A stretch of 64,000 nt of DNA from Diplocloster modestus (GTDB lineage Bacteria > Bacillota > Clostridia > Lachnospirales > Lachnospiraceae), in assembly GCF_019042245.1 (NCBI RefSeq), contig NZ_JAHQCX010000010.1:62001-126000 (forward strand), in the 5' to 3' direction. Under the pieces are notes generated by a model. The model was not told the origin of the DNA, did no database searches, and saw only the letters and a list, made by a program, of their open reading frames with translations. Position numbers and translations under genes: made by a program. Below are positions 9,715 through 18,496 of this stretch, piece after piece. Each line of letters starts with the position of its first letter. Positions within the stretch are counted from its first letter, which is position 1.

Positions 9715-10788
9715 CTATCTTTTTACCCTCGCGTTGCCCTCATAGATGCTTCGGATCTCTTCTTCGCTCACCGGCTGGCCGTAATCGGTGGCCAGGGTCG
9801 CAACTAACGCGCCGCATGCCCAGCCGTATCGGATCCACTCTGCCGGCGGATATCCGGACAGTATCGCGTAAAGCATGCCTCCCACGAAGCCGTCACCGCC
9901 CCCGATCCGGTCGTACACGGCGATTTCCCGCTGTTCTTCCACAAACCACTGATCCTTTGCGTACAGGATCGCTCCCCACTGATGGGAATTCGCATCGATG
10001 ACGGTGCGCAGAGTGGTGGCAAAGACGGATGCACCGGGATAGTTCTCCCTGATCCGCCCGATCATCTCTTTGAATCCGTCGATCTTCCCTGAAACATCCA
10101 GACCTCCGGCTTCCGGTCCTTGTATCCCTAATGCCAGCTGGAAATCTTCTTCATTTCCAATCAGGATGTCGGACAGACCCGCCAGTTCCTGGAATACCGG
10201 ACGCAGTTCTTCTTCGCGTCCTTTCCAGAAACTGGCCCGGTAGTTCATGTCAAAGGAGATGACCGTTCCATATTTTTTGGCCATTCTGGCTATTTCCAGA
10301 CAGCACCGGCCGCTTTCTTTGGATAGGGACGCGATCAGCCCGGAGAAATGCAGGATCCGGCATCCTTCCTCGTGAAAGATCCGCTCCAGATCAAAATCCT
10401 GTGCGGAAAGGGTGCAGGCCACCTCTCCCGCGCGGTCGTTCTGAACCACCGGCCTCCTTCTTCCGTATCCGCTGTCCGCGATGTTGAACTGGTGCCGGCA
10501 GCCGAAAGGCCCGCCCTGGGGAATCTCAAGGCCCTCATACTCCAGGTTCCTTCTGCGAAGTTCTGCCTTAATGAACTCCGCGATCGCGCTGTCCTTTACG
10601 AATTTGGTCAGTACCTTGACCCGCTTTCCAAGGGACGCGCTGATGTTTCCCACATTGCTCTCGGCACTGGTCGCCTGCATCTCATACAGACGGCTCATAC
10701 TGACGGGCTGACGGTCTGCAGGCGTGATTCTGACACCCATGCTGCTTACCACGACCAGGTCGTATTTACCATTTGATTTAAGCTCCAT
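9715..10788 (-). CDS. PfkB-family sugar kinase, 2-keto-3-deoxygluconate kinase-like
   Basis: ATP-dependent carbohydrate kinase of the ribokinase/PfkB family, 357 residues. The C-terminal PfkB signature with the catalytic Asp is DRIGGGDGFVGG at about residues 292-303. The N-terminal half has the family GNISASLGKRVKVLTKFV segment. The overall sequence resembles KdgK, but the exact sugar acid cannot be read from the sequence, and no KDPG aldolase is present in the operon. The neighbouring gnd and LarA-family genes make a hexonate or related sugar acid the likely substrate. Confidence 0.8.
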   Translation of the reverse strand: MELKSNGKYDLVVVSSMGVRITPADRQPVSMSRLYEMQATSAESNVGNISASLGKRVKVLTKFVKDSAIAEFIKAELRRRNLEYEGLEIPQGGPFGCRHQFNIADSGYGRRRPVVQNDRAGEVACTLSAQDFDLERIFHEEGCRILHFSGLIASLSKESGRCCLEIARMAKKYGTVISFDMNYRASFWKGREEELRPVFQELAGLSDILIGNEEDFQLALGIQGPEAGGLDVSGKIDGFKEMIGRIRENYPGASVFATTLRTVIDANSHQWGAILYAKDQWFVEEQREIAVYDRIGGGDGFVGGMLYAILSGYPPAEWIRYGWACGALVATLATDYGQPVSEEEIRSIYEGNARVKR

Positions 10789-10807
10789 ATTGATTTACCC
10801 TCCTGCA

Positions 10808-11845
10808 TTACAGCGTCGGATCCACGATAATTTTCAGATAGTCGTTGTCCGGACTGGCCAGCTCATCAAAATATGAGACTGCTTCCTCCAGGGAAACGAT
10901 TTTATCCACCATGGAAGCAGCGTAGGGGCGGTCTTTGAATTTCAGAATGGATTCTTCCAGATCCCGGTGCGTAAATCCGTAAGTCCCGTAAACCCGCAGC
11001 TCTCTTGTCACGATCTGCTGGTAGTACAGGCTGATATCCCTCTGGTTGTTTCCGATCAGAATTACTTCTCCCTTGCTTTTTACCAGTGTGAGGCTTCCGT
11101 TTACTGTAGGGCCGACCCCTACCGCTTCCAGTACGATATCAAATCCGCTGCCTGTATATGCTTCCCGGATATCTTCATAGCTCTTTGCCGTCAGGTCTTC
11201 CGTTTCGATCAAACCGTCCAGAATCTTATCGCAGCGGTCCAGACGTTTTTTTGAAACATCCATAATAACGATCTTTGCATCCCGATAGATGTCTTTTGCC
11301 ACAGCGGCCGTACACATACCGATCACGCCGGCCCCGATGACCGCTATGGTTTTCACCTTTCCGGCCGGCATGGTAAGCTGCTTTACCGCGTGCAAAGCTA
11401 CAGAAAAAGGTTCCGCCAGGACGCCAACCTCTGCCTTTACTCCATCCGGCATGGGGATCAGGTTCTCTTCCACCATGGTAAAGTATTCGCAGAACGCTCC
11501 GTCCACTTCCAGAACTCCGATGTTGCTCTTGTTCAGGCAGATGCTGTAATAGCCTTCCTGACAGTTTTCGCAGGTCTTACAGGTGATGATCGGATCGACA
11601 AATACCAGATCACCTTTTTGGTAGCGGCTGTTCTCCAGCGTGGTTTCTTCCACCAGGGCCACCACCTCGTGGCCCATGATCATCGGCGGTATTCTCCGTC
11701 CGGTCAGTCCCAGATATCCGTGGACATCGGAACCGCAGATTCCCACTGCTTTTGATTTTAATAGTACTTCTCCTTTTTTCGGAACCGGCTTCTCATATTC
11801 CGTGAGCTTCATATCCGACGGACCGTAATATACTAACGCCTTCAT
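10808..11845 (-). CDS. Zinc-dependent medium-chain dehydrogenase (MDR), paralogue 4
   Basis: NAD(P)-dependent alcohol/polyol dehydrogenase of the sorbitol/threonine dehydrogenase type, 345 residues from the ATG at 11845 (ribosome binding site GGGGAGAAAG). The open frame upstream overlaps the previous gene and is not used. The catalytic zinc site is shown by GICGSDVHG and GHE, and the structural zinc by the four-Cys lobe CKTCENCQEGYYSIC. The nucleotide-binding turn is GAGVIG, followed by an acidic residue (IMDVSKKR), which favours NAD+. The substrate is not identifiable; with three sister genes nearby it probably oxidises one hydroxyl of a sugar alcohol or acid. Confidence 0.87.
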   Translation of the reverse strand: MKALVYYGPSDMKLTEYEKPVPKKGEVLLKSKAVGICGSDVHGYLGLTGRRIPPMIMGHEVVALVEETTLENSRYQKGDLVFVDPIITCKTCENCQEGYYSICLNKSNIGVLEVDGAFCEYFTMVEENLIPMPDGVKAEVGVLAEPFSVALHAVKQLTMPAGKVKTIAVIGAGVIGMCTAAVAKDIYRDAKIVIMDVSKKRLDRCDKILDGLIETEDLTAKSYEDIREAYTGSGFDIVLEAVGVGPTVNGSLTLVKSKGEVILIGNNQRDISLYYQQIVTRELRVYGTYGFTHRDLEESILKFKDRPYAASMVDKIVSLEEAVSYFDELASPDNDYLKIIVDPTL

Positions 11846-11862
11846 AATCTTTCTCCCCTTCT

Positions 11863-12903
11863 CTAGGCATTCGGCAGAATGACCGATTTTACCGCCTGAC
11901 GGCTGTCCATGGCTTCGAAAGCCTTTTCCCATTCATCGATACCGAAGACGAATCTGGAAAATGGTTCCAGGTTAATCCGGCCCGCGCAGGTCAGGCGGAT
12001 CACAGTCTCCCAGGTATCCCAGGTGTGGCTGAATGAGCCCTGGATACAGGCCCCCTTCTGCACGATCGGATCGATCGAGACATCGATGGGCGCCGGTCCC
12101 CAGCCAACCTTTGTGATCTGTCCGTTGGGTGCCACGATGTCCATGGACAGCTTAAAGGTGGAAGTGTTGCCCGCGCAGTCGCAGACGACCGGAACACCGA
12201 TCCCGCCTGTCAGTTTATGGATCGTATCCCGCGGCTCTTCTCTGTCCGAATAGATCAGAATATCCGCTCCCAGCTGTCCGGCGATCTCCATCCGGTTCGC
12301 GGAGGAACTTCTGCCTACAGCGATGACCGGATACGCGCCGGCCAGTTTCGCCATGATAATACATAAGAGTCCGATCGTTCCCGGTCCTATGATGACAGCC
12401 GGCTTGCCCGGTAGTATCTGTGTCTTCACGATCATAGCGTTGTATGCGACGCAGCAGGGTTCCGTGAGGGAGGCCCGCTCGAATGAAAGGGTATCCGGCA
12501 TGTGGTGCAGGATTCTCTCCGGCACCGCCACGTATTCCGAGAAGGCGCCGTCGATCAGCGCGCCATAACCGCATCTGTCCGGACATTGGTTATAATTACC
12601 GGTTCTGCAGTAGACACATTCGCCGCAGATCTGTGCCGCCGTCTCACAGACGACCCGGTCGTTTACCTGGAAATGCTTTACCCGTTCCCCGGTTTCCACG
12701 ATTACGCCGCAAAACTCATGCCCTTGTACCACCGGGGGCTTGATCTTAAAACCGATGTTCTGATTCCATATATCCACATCACTTCCGCAGACCCCGGCTG
12801 CCATCACTTTTAACAGAACCTGATCCTCCCCGCACACCGGCTTCTCGATATCCATTAATCTGGTTGCTCTTGGTTTTTCCTCATATTTTACAACCGCTTT
12901 CAT
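11863..12903 (-). CDS. Zinc-dependent medium-chain dehydrogenase (MDR), paralogue 3
   Basis: A 346-residue MDR enzyme with the catalytic zinc motifs GVCGSDVD and GHEF and the structural Cys lobe CGECVYCRTGNYNQC. The nucleotide turn is GPGTIG. The residue after the second strand is Arg/Ser (VGRSSSANR) rather than Asp, so it may prefer NADP(H), unlike its three neighbours. A GGAGGAA ribosome binding site precedes the ATG. A small perfect hairpin (12916-12934) sits immediately upstream. The enzyme is the most divergent of the four dehydrogenases of this operon. Confidence 0.87.
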   Translation of the reverse strand: MKAVVKYEEKPRATRLMDIEKPVCGEDQVLLKVMAAGVCGSDVDIWNQNIGFKIKPPVVQGHEFCGVIVETGERVKHFQVNDRVVCETAAQICGECVYCRTGNYNQCPDRCGYGALIDGAFSEYVAVPERILHHMPDTLSFERASLTEPCCVAYNAMIVKTQILPGKPAVIIGPGTIGLLCIIMAKLAGAYPVIAVGRSSSANRMEIAGQLGADILIYSDREEPRDTIHKLTGGIGVPVVCDCAGNTSTFKLSMDIVAPNGQITKVGWGPAPIDVSIDPIVQKGACIQGSFSHTWDTWETVIRLTCAGRINLEPFSRFVFGIDEWEKAFEAMDSRQAVKSVILPNA

Positions 12904-12915
12904 TTCTTCCTCCAG

Positions 12916-12934
12916 TACCGCAGTTCCTGCGGTA
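12916..12934 (-). other. Small perfect hairpin ahead of the MDR paralogue 3 start
   Basis: TACCGCAG and CTGCGGTA flank a three-base loop, ending about 13 bases before the ATG region of the downstream gene. It lies in a 147-bp gap between two dehydrogenase genes of the same operon. No U-run follows, so it is not a terminator. It could be an RNA processing or stabilising hairpin. Confidence 0.45.
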
Positions 12935-13050
12935 TTAAAATTTCCGTCTCAACTGTTCTTGTTTTACTTACTTCTCCTACAATTATTATCATTGGCCTTA
13001 TGACTTAAGAATCGGCATTGACCTCATACCCAGAGGCTCCGGCACCGACC

Positions 13051-14121
13051 TCATGGCTTGAGGATCACTTTGATCGCTCCCGTCTCTTCCCGGTTCATCA
13101 GCCGCTCGAAGCCTTCCTGGGCCTTCTCAAGCGGCAGAATATCCGTGATCAGAGGTTTTACGTTTAATCTCCCAGCTTCCAGCATCTTCAGGCAGTCATA
13201 AAACAGGTCGTCGCTTGCGTTCGCTACTGATACGATACTTCTCTCACTGCTGAAATCTTTTAACTGGTACTGCACCTTTGTTGTGTTGCAGACCAGATTC
13301 ACGACCGTTCCTTCCCCCTTGCAGACTGCTAACGCCATCTTCTGGGTTTCTTCCGTCCCCACTGTGTCGAACACCATGGCAGCTCCCAGACCGTCTGTTC
13401 CGCTCAGGATCTCAGGCACCACGTCTACCTCCGCGGAATTAAACACGCCGTCCGCTCCCACTTCTCTGGCCGCCTCGAAGGCATAGTCCAGGATATCCAC
13501 ACAATATACCCTTCTGGCACCTTTTAGCTTCAACAGCTGGATGATGGACAGGCCCACAGGACCGGTTCCGATGATCACGGCATCCTCCGCGAACACTTTC
13601 TTAATCTTCGAAACCGCGGCCAGGCCGACGGCCACAAAATCCAGGGTGGAGACTTCTTCAAAGGTGGCGTTCTCGAACGGATATACATGGTCGCTCCACA
13701 CCTGGCAGTATTCCGCCATACCGCCGGGATAGAATTCCATTTCTCCCCATCCTGCCCCGTGCCCGATATGCTTCGTATTCTTGCAGAGGTTCATCCGGCC
13801 GGTGCGGCAGAACTCACAGCTTTTGCAGGTGTTGTAAACGATAACCCCTACTTTTTTTCCCAGCAGGTACTCATCTTTTTTGTCTTTTACCTCCACGACT
13901 TCTCCAGCAAATTCATGTCCTAAGATCATATTGTCGGGGTTCTGGGTGACATAGCCTAAGGTCTGCTGGGACCACGGGTTCTCGCCTTCCAGATATCTGA
14001 TATCACTTCCGCAGATTCCGCAGGCTTTTACCCGTACCAGGACTTCGCCGGAGCGTAATGCAGGTTTCGGCGCGTCCATATAATGAATCTGATTGTCTGT
14101 TTTCAGTACTACTGCTTTCAC
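13051..14121 (-). CDS. Zinc-dependent medium-chain dehydrogenase (MDR), paralogue 2
   Basis: A 356-residue MDR enzyme closely related in length and sequence to the gene at 15512-16582: both have the insertion after GICGSD that reads YxxGENPW and a long loop before GHE. The catalytic zinc site (CGSD, GHEF) and the structural Cys lobe (CKSCEFCRTGRMNLC) are complete. GTGPVG followed by VDILD points to NAD+. The start codon is GTG with GGAGGAAAACAC upstream. It lies between the LarA-family gene and paralogue 3. The pair probably arose by duplication inside the operon and may act on related substrates. Confidence 0.87.
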   Translation of the reverse strand: MKAVVLKTDNQIHYMDAPKPALRSGEVLVRVKACGICGSDIRYLEGENPWSQQTLGYVTQNPDNMILGHEFAGEVVEVKDKKDEYLLGKKVGVIVYNTCKSCEFCRTGRMNLCKNTKHIGHGAGWGEMEFYPGGMAEYCQVWSDHVYPFENATFEEVSTLDFVAVGLAAVSKIKKVFAEDAVIIGTGPVGLSIIQLLKLKGARRVYCVDILDYAFEAAREVGADGVFNSAEVDVVPEILSGTDGLGAAMVFDTVGTEETQKMALAVCKGEGTVVNLVCNTTKVQYQLKDFSSERSIVSVANASDDLFYDCLKMLEAGRLNVKPLITDILPLEKAQEGFERLMNREETGAIKVILKP

Positions 14122-14176
14122 GTGTTTTCCTCCTCTAACCGCCTGTTATTTCCCATCTTTTCCTCCATTCATGGGC

Positions 14177-15457
14177 TTATTCACCCTTCACCTTGACCAG
14201 CGTTTCTCCGCAGAACGGGATAATGCCGATCTCGGCATCCTTTCCCAAACGGGCCTTTGCCATCTCCACCGCCTCTTCCACCGAGGACGCTTTTTTGAAC
14301 TGCAGTAGTTCATAGTCCTCATCCGCCAAACCGTCGGATACACAGATGATTTCCGCGTGGCCGATCACCTTGTGATGATTGATGGCATTGGTCGCTCCCA
14401 CCTCGTCTTCGATCTTTCCCTCTTCGGCTTCTTTCAAAATTTCATCCAGGGTCATGGGCATATATTTTTTCAGTGCCGGAAGATGGAACGGTGCGTTTCC
14501 GCATAACCCCTCCGATGCCTCAAAGAGAAAGATGATGGTGCCGCCCTCCTTCACTCCGAACTGCGCGAAAGCATAGGGTTTGAATGCCTGCCAGAAATCA
14601 AAGCAGCAGGGGGCCGCATTTGCGATCACGATATCCGCCTGATGATCGATGACCGGGCACAGCAGCTGTTTGGCCAGCTCCACTCCCGCCCGGTGCGCTT
14701 CGATAAAATGGCCGCAGAACAGGCCCTGGATTTCCTTTTTCTCATTCAGCACGGTATTTACAATATAAGATAAATTGACCTGGGAACCGATATAGTCGAT
14801 TTCCTTCCGGCAGATATTATCCAGTGTTCCCACGATATCCATCGTGTTTGCCCTGACCGCCCCGATCCAGTGGGTATAGTCCGTGGTTCTCCTGGCGCTG
14901 ACACCAGGCTGGATCGTCTTCGCGCCGCCGCTCCAGCCTACCACCACATGGGGAACGATATTGCCGACCGCCAGCACGAAGTCCGCTCTCAGCACCTCTT
15001 TATGTAAATCCACCGGAGTCCCTAATTCGGTAGTGAGGACATATTCGTAGTCTTCTTCTTTGGTATAGTCCACATTCAGCAGAGGATACCGGTCCAGAAT
15101 CTCTCTGCCGATCTTCTCGTCCAGCTCTTTTTCACTCATGGGCCTGTGTGTTCCCGGCGCTGTCATGATACAGATATCCTTTGTCTTTTGTTCGATCCGG
15201 GCCAGCAGATGGGGAAGAATTCTGGCACAGGGCGTTGGTCTGGAAGCGTCATCCACGATAATCACTACTTTCCCGTCCTTTGGTACCGCGTCCTCCAGTC
15301 TTTCGGCCCCGTAGGGATGATCCAGCGCTTCTTCGATCAGACTCGCTTCCTCCTGCTTTTTCGGAAGATCCGCCAAAGCCGCATAGTATATTACCTGCCT
15401 CTCATCCAGCTGGAACGATATCTCATGTGTTCCTGTGTTCATCCTGTATTCTTTCAT
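14177..15457 (-). CDS. LarA-family nickel-dependent hydroxyacid racemase/epimerase
   Basis: Member of the LarA (lactate racemase) superfamily, 426 residues. The family is known to use a covalently tethered nickel-pincer nucleotide to racemise or epimerise 2-hydroxyacids, and some members act on aldonates such as gluconate. The key residues are visible: His in GTHRP, His in NIVPHVVVGWSGGAK with the Lys that binds the cofactor, and a further His in DYTHW. No larBCE cofactor genes are in the window. Its place among sugar dehydrogenases, a KdgK-like kinase and gnd suggests C2 epimerisation of a sugar acid rather than lactate racemisation. That assignment is inference. Confidence 0.85.
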   Translation of the reverse strand: MKEYRMNTGTHEISFQLDERQVIYYAALADLPKKQEEASLIEEALDHPYGAERLEDAVPKDGKVVIIVDDASRPTPCARILPHLLARIEQKTKDICIMTAPGTHRPMSEKELDEKIGREILDRYPLLNVDYTKEEDYEYVLTTELGTPVDLHKEVLRADFVLAVGNIVPHVVVGWSGGAKTIQPGVSARRTTDYTHWIGAVRANTMDIVGTLDNICRKEIDYIGSQVNLSYIVNTVLNEKKEIQGLFCGHFIEAHRAGVELAKQLLCPVIDHQADIVIANAAPCCFDFWQAFKPYAFAQFGVKEGGTIIFLFEASEGLCGNAPFHLPALKKYMPMTLDEILKEAEEGKIEDEVGATNAINHHKVIGHAEIICVSDGLADEDYELLQFKKASSVEEAVEMAKARLGKDAEIGIIPFCGETLVKVKGE

Positions 15458-15511
15458 ATATTGCCACCTCGCAAATGAAATGTATTACGCCTTTTTCCGC
15501 ATCTTCCGCTT

Positions 15512-16582
15512 TTAAGGCACCAATACCACTTTCATAACTTTTTGCTGCTCTTTATTCAGCATAATGTCAAACCCGGTCTGCACTTCGTCAAGAGGCAGCA
15601 CATGGGTGATCATTTTCTCAGCCTGGATCGTCCCATTCTCGATGAGTTTGATTCCCAGCAGGAAATCCGAACTGTGATTGTTGGCCGAAGTGATTATCCT
15701 TTTCTCGCCGGCCAGATCCATCAGCTCATAGGAGGCCTGCGTCATATTCGCCACCAGATTCACAAGGGTGCCGCTCTCTCTCAGGATGTGCAGCGCCTGC
15801 TTCTGGGTTTCAGCAGTCCCCACCGTGTCAAATACAACGTTTGCGCCGTTCATCCCGACCTCTCTCATGGCATCTTCCAGGGATTCCTGCTGGATATTCA
15901 CAGCCCTGGTCACGCCCACATCCCTGGCGATCTCAAGCGCCCCCTCATAGACATCCGTACAGATAACCTTATCTGCCCCGAACGCCTTCACCGCCTGTAC
16001 GATACTTAAGCCCACGGCTCCTGTTCCCAGCACCACCACATCCTCCCCTGGCCTGATATCCGATTTGGTGATCGCATGGATGCCCACGGATATGGGGTCT
16101 AACAGGGTGGCCTCCTCAAAGGACATGGAATCCGGGATTTCGCATACATGGGTATTCCAGATCTGGCAATACTCAGCCATTCCGCCCGGATAATAATTCA
16201 TGGTACCCCAGCCGGCCCCATGGCCGATATGCATCGTCTTTTTGCACAGGTTATAGTTCCCGTTTCTGCAGTATTCACAGACACCGCAGGTGTTATAGGC
16301 GAGAACCGCCACCCGTTTTCCCAGCAGATGCTTGAATTCCGGATTCTTCACCTCGTGTACGATCCCGCCCCACTCGTGGCCTAATATGATATTCGGCGGA
16401 TTCGGCAGGTTCTTGCCCAGAGTATGTAAGGCCCAGGGATTTTCTCCTTTATAATAGCGGACATCGCTGCCGCAGATACCGCAGGCCTTGACCTCCACGA
16501 TCAGGTAGTCGTTATCCGCCTCCGGTTTTTTAATGTCTTCCAATTGAATGACTTCAGGTTCTTTCAACACAGCTACTTTCAT
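15512..16582 (-). CDS. Zinc-dependent medium-chain dehydrogenase (MDR), paralogue 1
   Basis: A 356-residue MDR enzyme with the catalytic zinc motifs GICGSDVRYYKGENPW and GHEW, the structural Cys lobe CGVCEYCRNGNYNLC, and the nucleotide turn GTGAVG followed by CTDVYEG (acidic, NAD+ preference). It is the first dehydrogenase gene after the permeases, 13 bp downstream of the MalG-like gene. It is a near relative of the gene at 13051-14121. Substrate unknown; L-idonate/sorbitol/threonine dehydrogenases are the closest functional types by motif. Confidence 0.87.
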   Translation of the reverse strand: MKVAVLKEPEVIQLEDIKKPEADNDYLIVEVKACGICGSDVRYYKGENPWALHTLGKNLPNPPNIILGHEWGGIVHEVKNPEFKHLLGKRVAVLAYNTCGVCEYCRNGNYNLCKKTMHIGHGAGWGTMNYYPGGMAEYCQIWNTHVCEIPDSMSFEEATLLDPISVGIHAITKSDIRPGEDVVVLGTGAVGLSIVQAVKAFGADKVICTDVYEGALEIARDVGVTRAVNIQQESLEDAMREVGMNGANVVFDTVGTAETQKQALHILRESGTLVNLVANMTQASYELMDLAGEKRIITSANNHSSDFLLGIKLIENGTIQAEKMITHVLPLDEVQTGFDIMLNKEQQKVMKVVLVP

Positions 16583-16595
16583 TGCGCTCTCCTTC

Positions 16596-17423
16596 TCAGC
16601 CCTTCACGGCTCCTGCCGTCAGGCCGCCTATAATGTATTTCTGTAAAAAGATGGAAATAATACAGATGGGAAGCGTGATCAGTACAGACGCCGCCATCAG
16701 TCCGCCCCAGTCCACCGCAGCATAGGACACGAAGCTGAAGATCGCCACCGGCAGCGTGATCGTCTTCCTGCCGCTTAGCACAAGGGCAAACATAAAGTTA
16801 TTCCAGGAAAAGATGAATGCCAGCAAAGATGCCGTCAGAATGCCGGCCCTGCACAAGGGCAGCACGATCCCGAAAAAGGTCCGGAACTTGGAGGAACCGT
16901 CCACCCAGGCCGCCATCTCCAGTTCCATGGGAATCGATTCAAAAAACGGCGTCATAATCCAGACGATGAGCGGCAGCGCGACCAGCATATGGGTCAGAAT
17001 CAGCGCCGTATAGGAATCCGTCAGCTGCAGCTTCGCGAAAATCGTAAACCACGGAACCAAAAACGAAATACCGGGTATCATACGCACGACCAATATGATC
17101 AGGCTCATTTTCCGCAGCTTGTATCTGGCGATCGCATAGGCTGCCGGCAGCGACAAAACCAATGCGAAAATAGTGGATAACAACGCGATGATAAAACTGT
17201 TGATCATCGGTTTTACAAAGTCATATTGATAAATCACATTGGAATAGTTCATCAGGGTCGGCAAAAAGGAGAATAATCCTTTGCTGGCATTCAGAATATC
17301 CTTTTGCTGCTGCAATGACGCCAGAACCATCCAAAGCATAGGAAAAAATGAAATAAACGCCAGACCATATATGAGGATGTACTTTCCAAATGCCGAGACA
17401 AACCGTGTAATTTTTTTATTCAC
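16596..17423 (-). CDS. CUT1 carbohydrate ABC permease (MalG-like)
   Basis: Inner-membrane permease of 275 residues with six predicted transmembrane helices and the EAA loop around ELEMAAWVDGSSKFRTFFGIVLPLCRAG. The start codon is GTG and shares one base with the stop of the MalF-like gene. No ATPase gene is present in the operon. Firmicute CUT1 importers of this kind usually borrow a shared ATPase of the MsmX/UgpC type encoded elsewhere. Confidence 0.9.
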   Translation of the reverse strand: MNKKITRFVSAFGKYILIYGLAFISFFPMLWMVLASLQQQKDILNASKGLFSFLPTLMNYSNVIYQYDFVKPMINSFIIALLSTIFALVLSLPAAYAIARYKLRKMSLIILVVRMIPGISFLVPWFTIFAKLQLTDSYTALILTHMLVALPLIVWIMTPFFESIPMELEMAAWVDGSSKFRTFFGIVLPLCRAGILTASLLAFIFSWNNFMFALVLSGRKTITLPVAIFSFVSYAAVDWGGLMAASVLITLPICIISIFLQKYIIGGLTAGAVKG

Positions 17424-18301
17424 TAATAATCCACCTCCACCTTCTTTTTAATGAACATGAAGATACAGGCGATCAGAATAACCACCATGAAGAACATGAC
17501 CGTGATCGCTGAGGCGTCTCCAAACTGGAAGTACTGGAAACTGGTCACCGTGGCCAGAATATTGATGGTCTCCGACGCGTAGCCCGGTCCGCCCTGTGTG
17601 GTGGCGTAAATAATATCAAAGGTCTTAATGACATCAATCAGCCGCAGCAGGATAGCCGATAAGATAGCCGGACTGGCCAGCGGAATCGTGATGTGGAAGA
17701 ACCGCTGTACCGGGGATGCCCCGTCTACTTTGGCCGACTCATACATTTCTCCCGGTATGGTCATTAAGCCGGCCAGGACCATCAGCATAACCATAGGCGT
17801 CCATTCCCATACGTCAATCATAATGAGGGACGGCAGAACCTGGGAGGCGGACGCCAAAAACTGCTGTTTCGGCAGGCCAAACGCACTGACCAGTACATTC
17901 GCATATCCAATCGTAGGCTCCAGGATCAGTTTCCACACCATCCCCACCGCCACCGGAGTGGCTACCACCGGCAGAATAAAGACGGTCTTGATGACATTAG
18001 TGGCAAAAAACTTCCGGTTGATCAGCACCGCGATCCCGATTCCCAACAGTGTTTCAACCACAATCGCGCCGATTACAAATAAAAAGGTGCGCAGCACCGC
18101 TCCCCAGAACCGGTCATCGTGGAACAAATCTATGTAGTTGGCGACGCCCACGAATTCCGGCGGTTTGATGTTGGACATACTCCAGTCGCAAAAACTAAGG
18201 CCAATGGTATATAACATCGGCGCTACTATCATAACCAGTACGAAGATGATGACCGGAGCCATGAAAATAACTTTTAAATGTTTATCAATCCATCTTGACA
18301 T
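17423..18301 (-). CDS. CUT1 carbohydrate ABC permease (MalF-like)
   Basis: Inner-membrane permease of 292 residues with six transmembrane helices and the EAA loop EMYESAKVDGASPVQRFFHITIPLASPA. It is coupled to the MalG-like gene by a one-base stop/start overlap. It is separated from the binding-protein gene by an 83-base hairpin, which is common where the binding protein must be made in excess of the membrane subunits. Confidence 0.9.
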   Translation of the reverse strand: MSRWIDKHLKVIFMAPVIIFVLVMIVAPMLYTIGLSFCDWSMSNIKPPEFVGVANYIDLFHDDRFWGAVLRTFLFVIGAIVVETLLGIGIAVLINRKFFATNVIKTVFILPVVATPVAVGMVWKLILEPTIGYANVLVSAFGLPKQQFLASASQVLPSLIMIDVWEWTPMVMLMVLAGLMTIPGEMYESAKVDGASPVQRFFHITIPLASPAILSAILLRLIDVIKTFDIIYATTQGGPGYASETINILATVTSFQYFQFGDASAITVMFFMVVILIACIFMFIKKKVEVDY

Positions 18302-18371
18302 TTCTTACTATGTCTCCCTTCTCCATCGAAAGATGCCTGTTTGTTTAAAGAAGGAACTTTTTTGAACACTA

Positions 18372-18454
18372 AGGGCTGTTGTTAAAACATCCTTTTAATA
18401 CACCAGGAATGTGCTCCTGCCGCATTAAAAATCTCGCTTTCTAACAACAGCCCT
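18372..18454 (-). other. Intra-operon stem-loop between binding-protein and permease genes
   Basis: A nested hairpin: AGGGCTGTTGTTA pairs with TAACAACAGCCCT, then TTTTAAT with ATTAAAA, then CAGGA with TCCTG at the tip. On the minus (gene) strand no run of T follows, so it is more likely an mRNA stabiliser of the upstream binding-protein message than a terminator. Its position 3' of the binding-protein gene matches known cases of differential expression within CUT1 operons. Confidence 0.6.
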
Positions 18455-18496
18455 GTTTTTCACCTCATTACCTTCTCATTGCCTTCCCACGGGGAT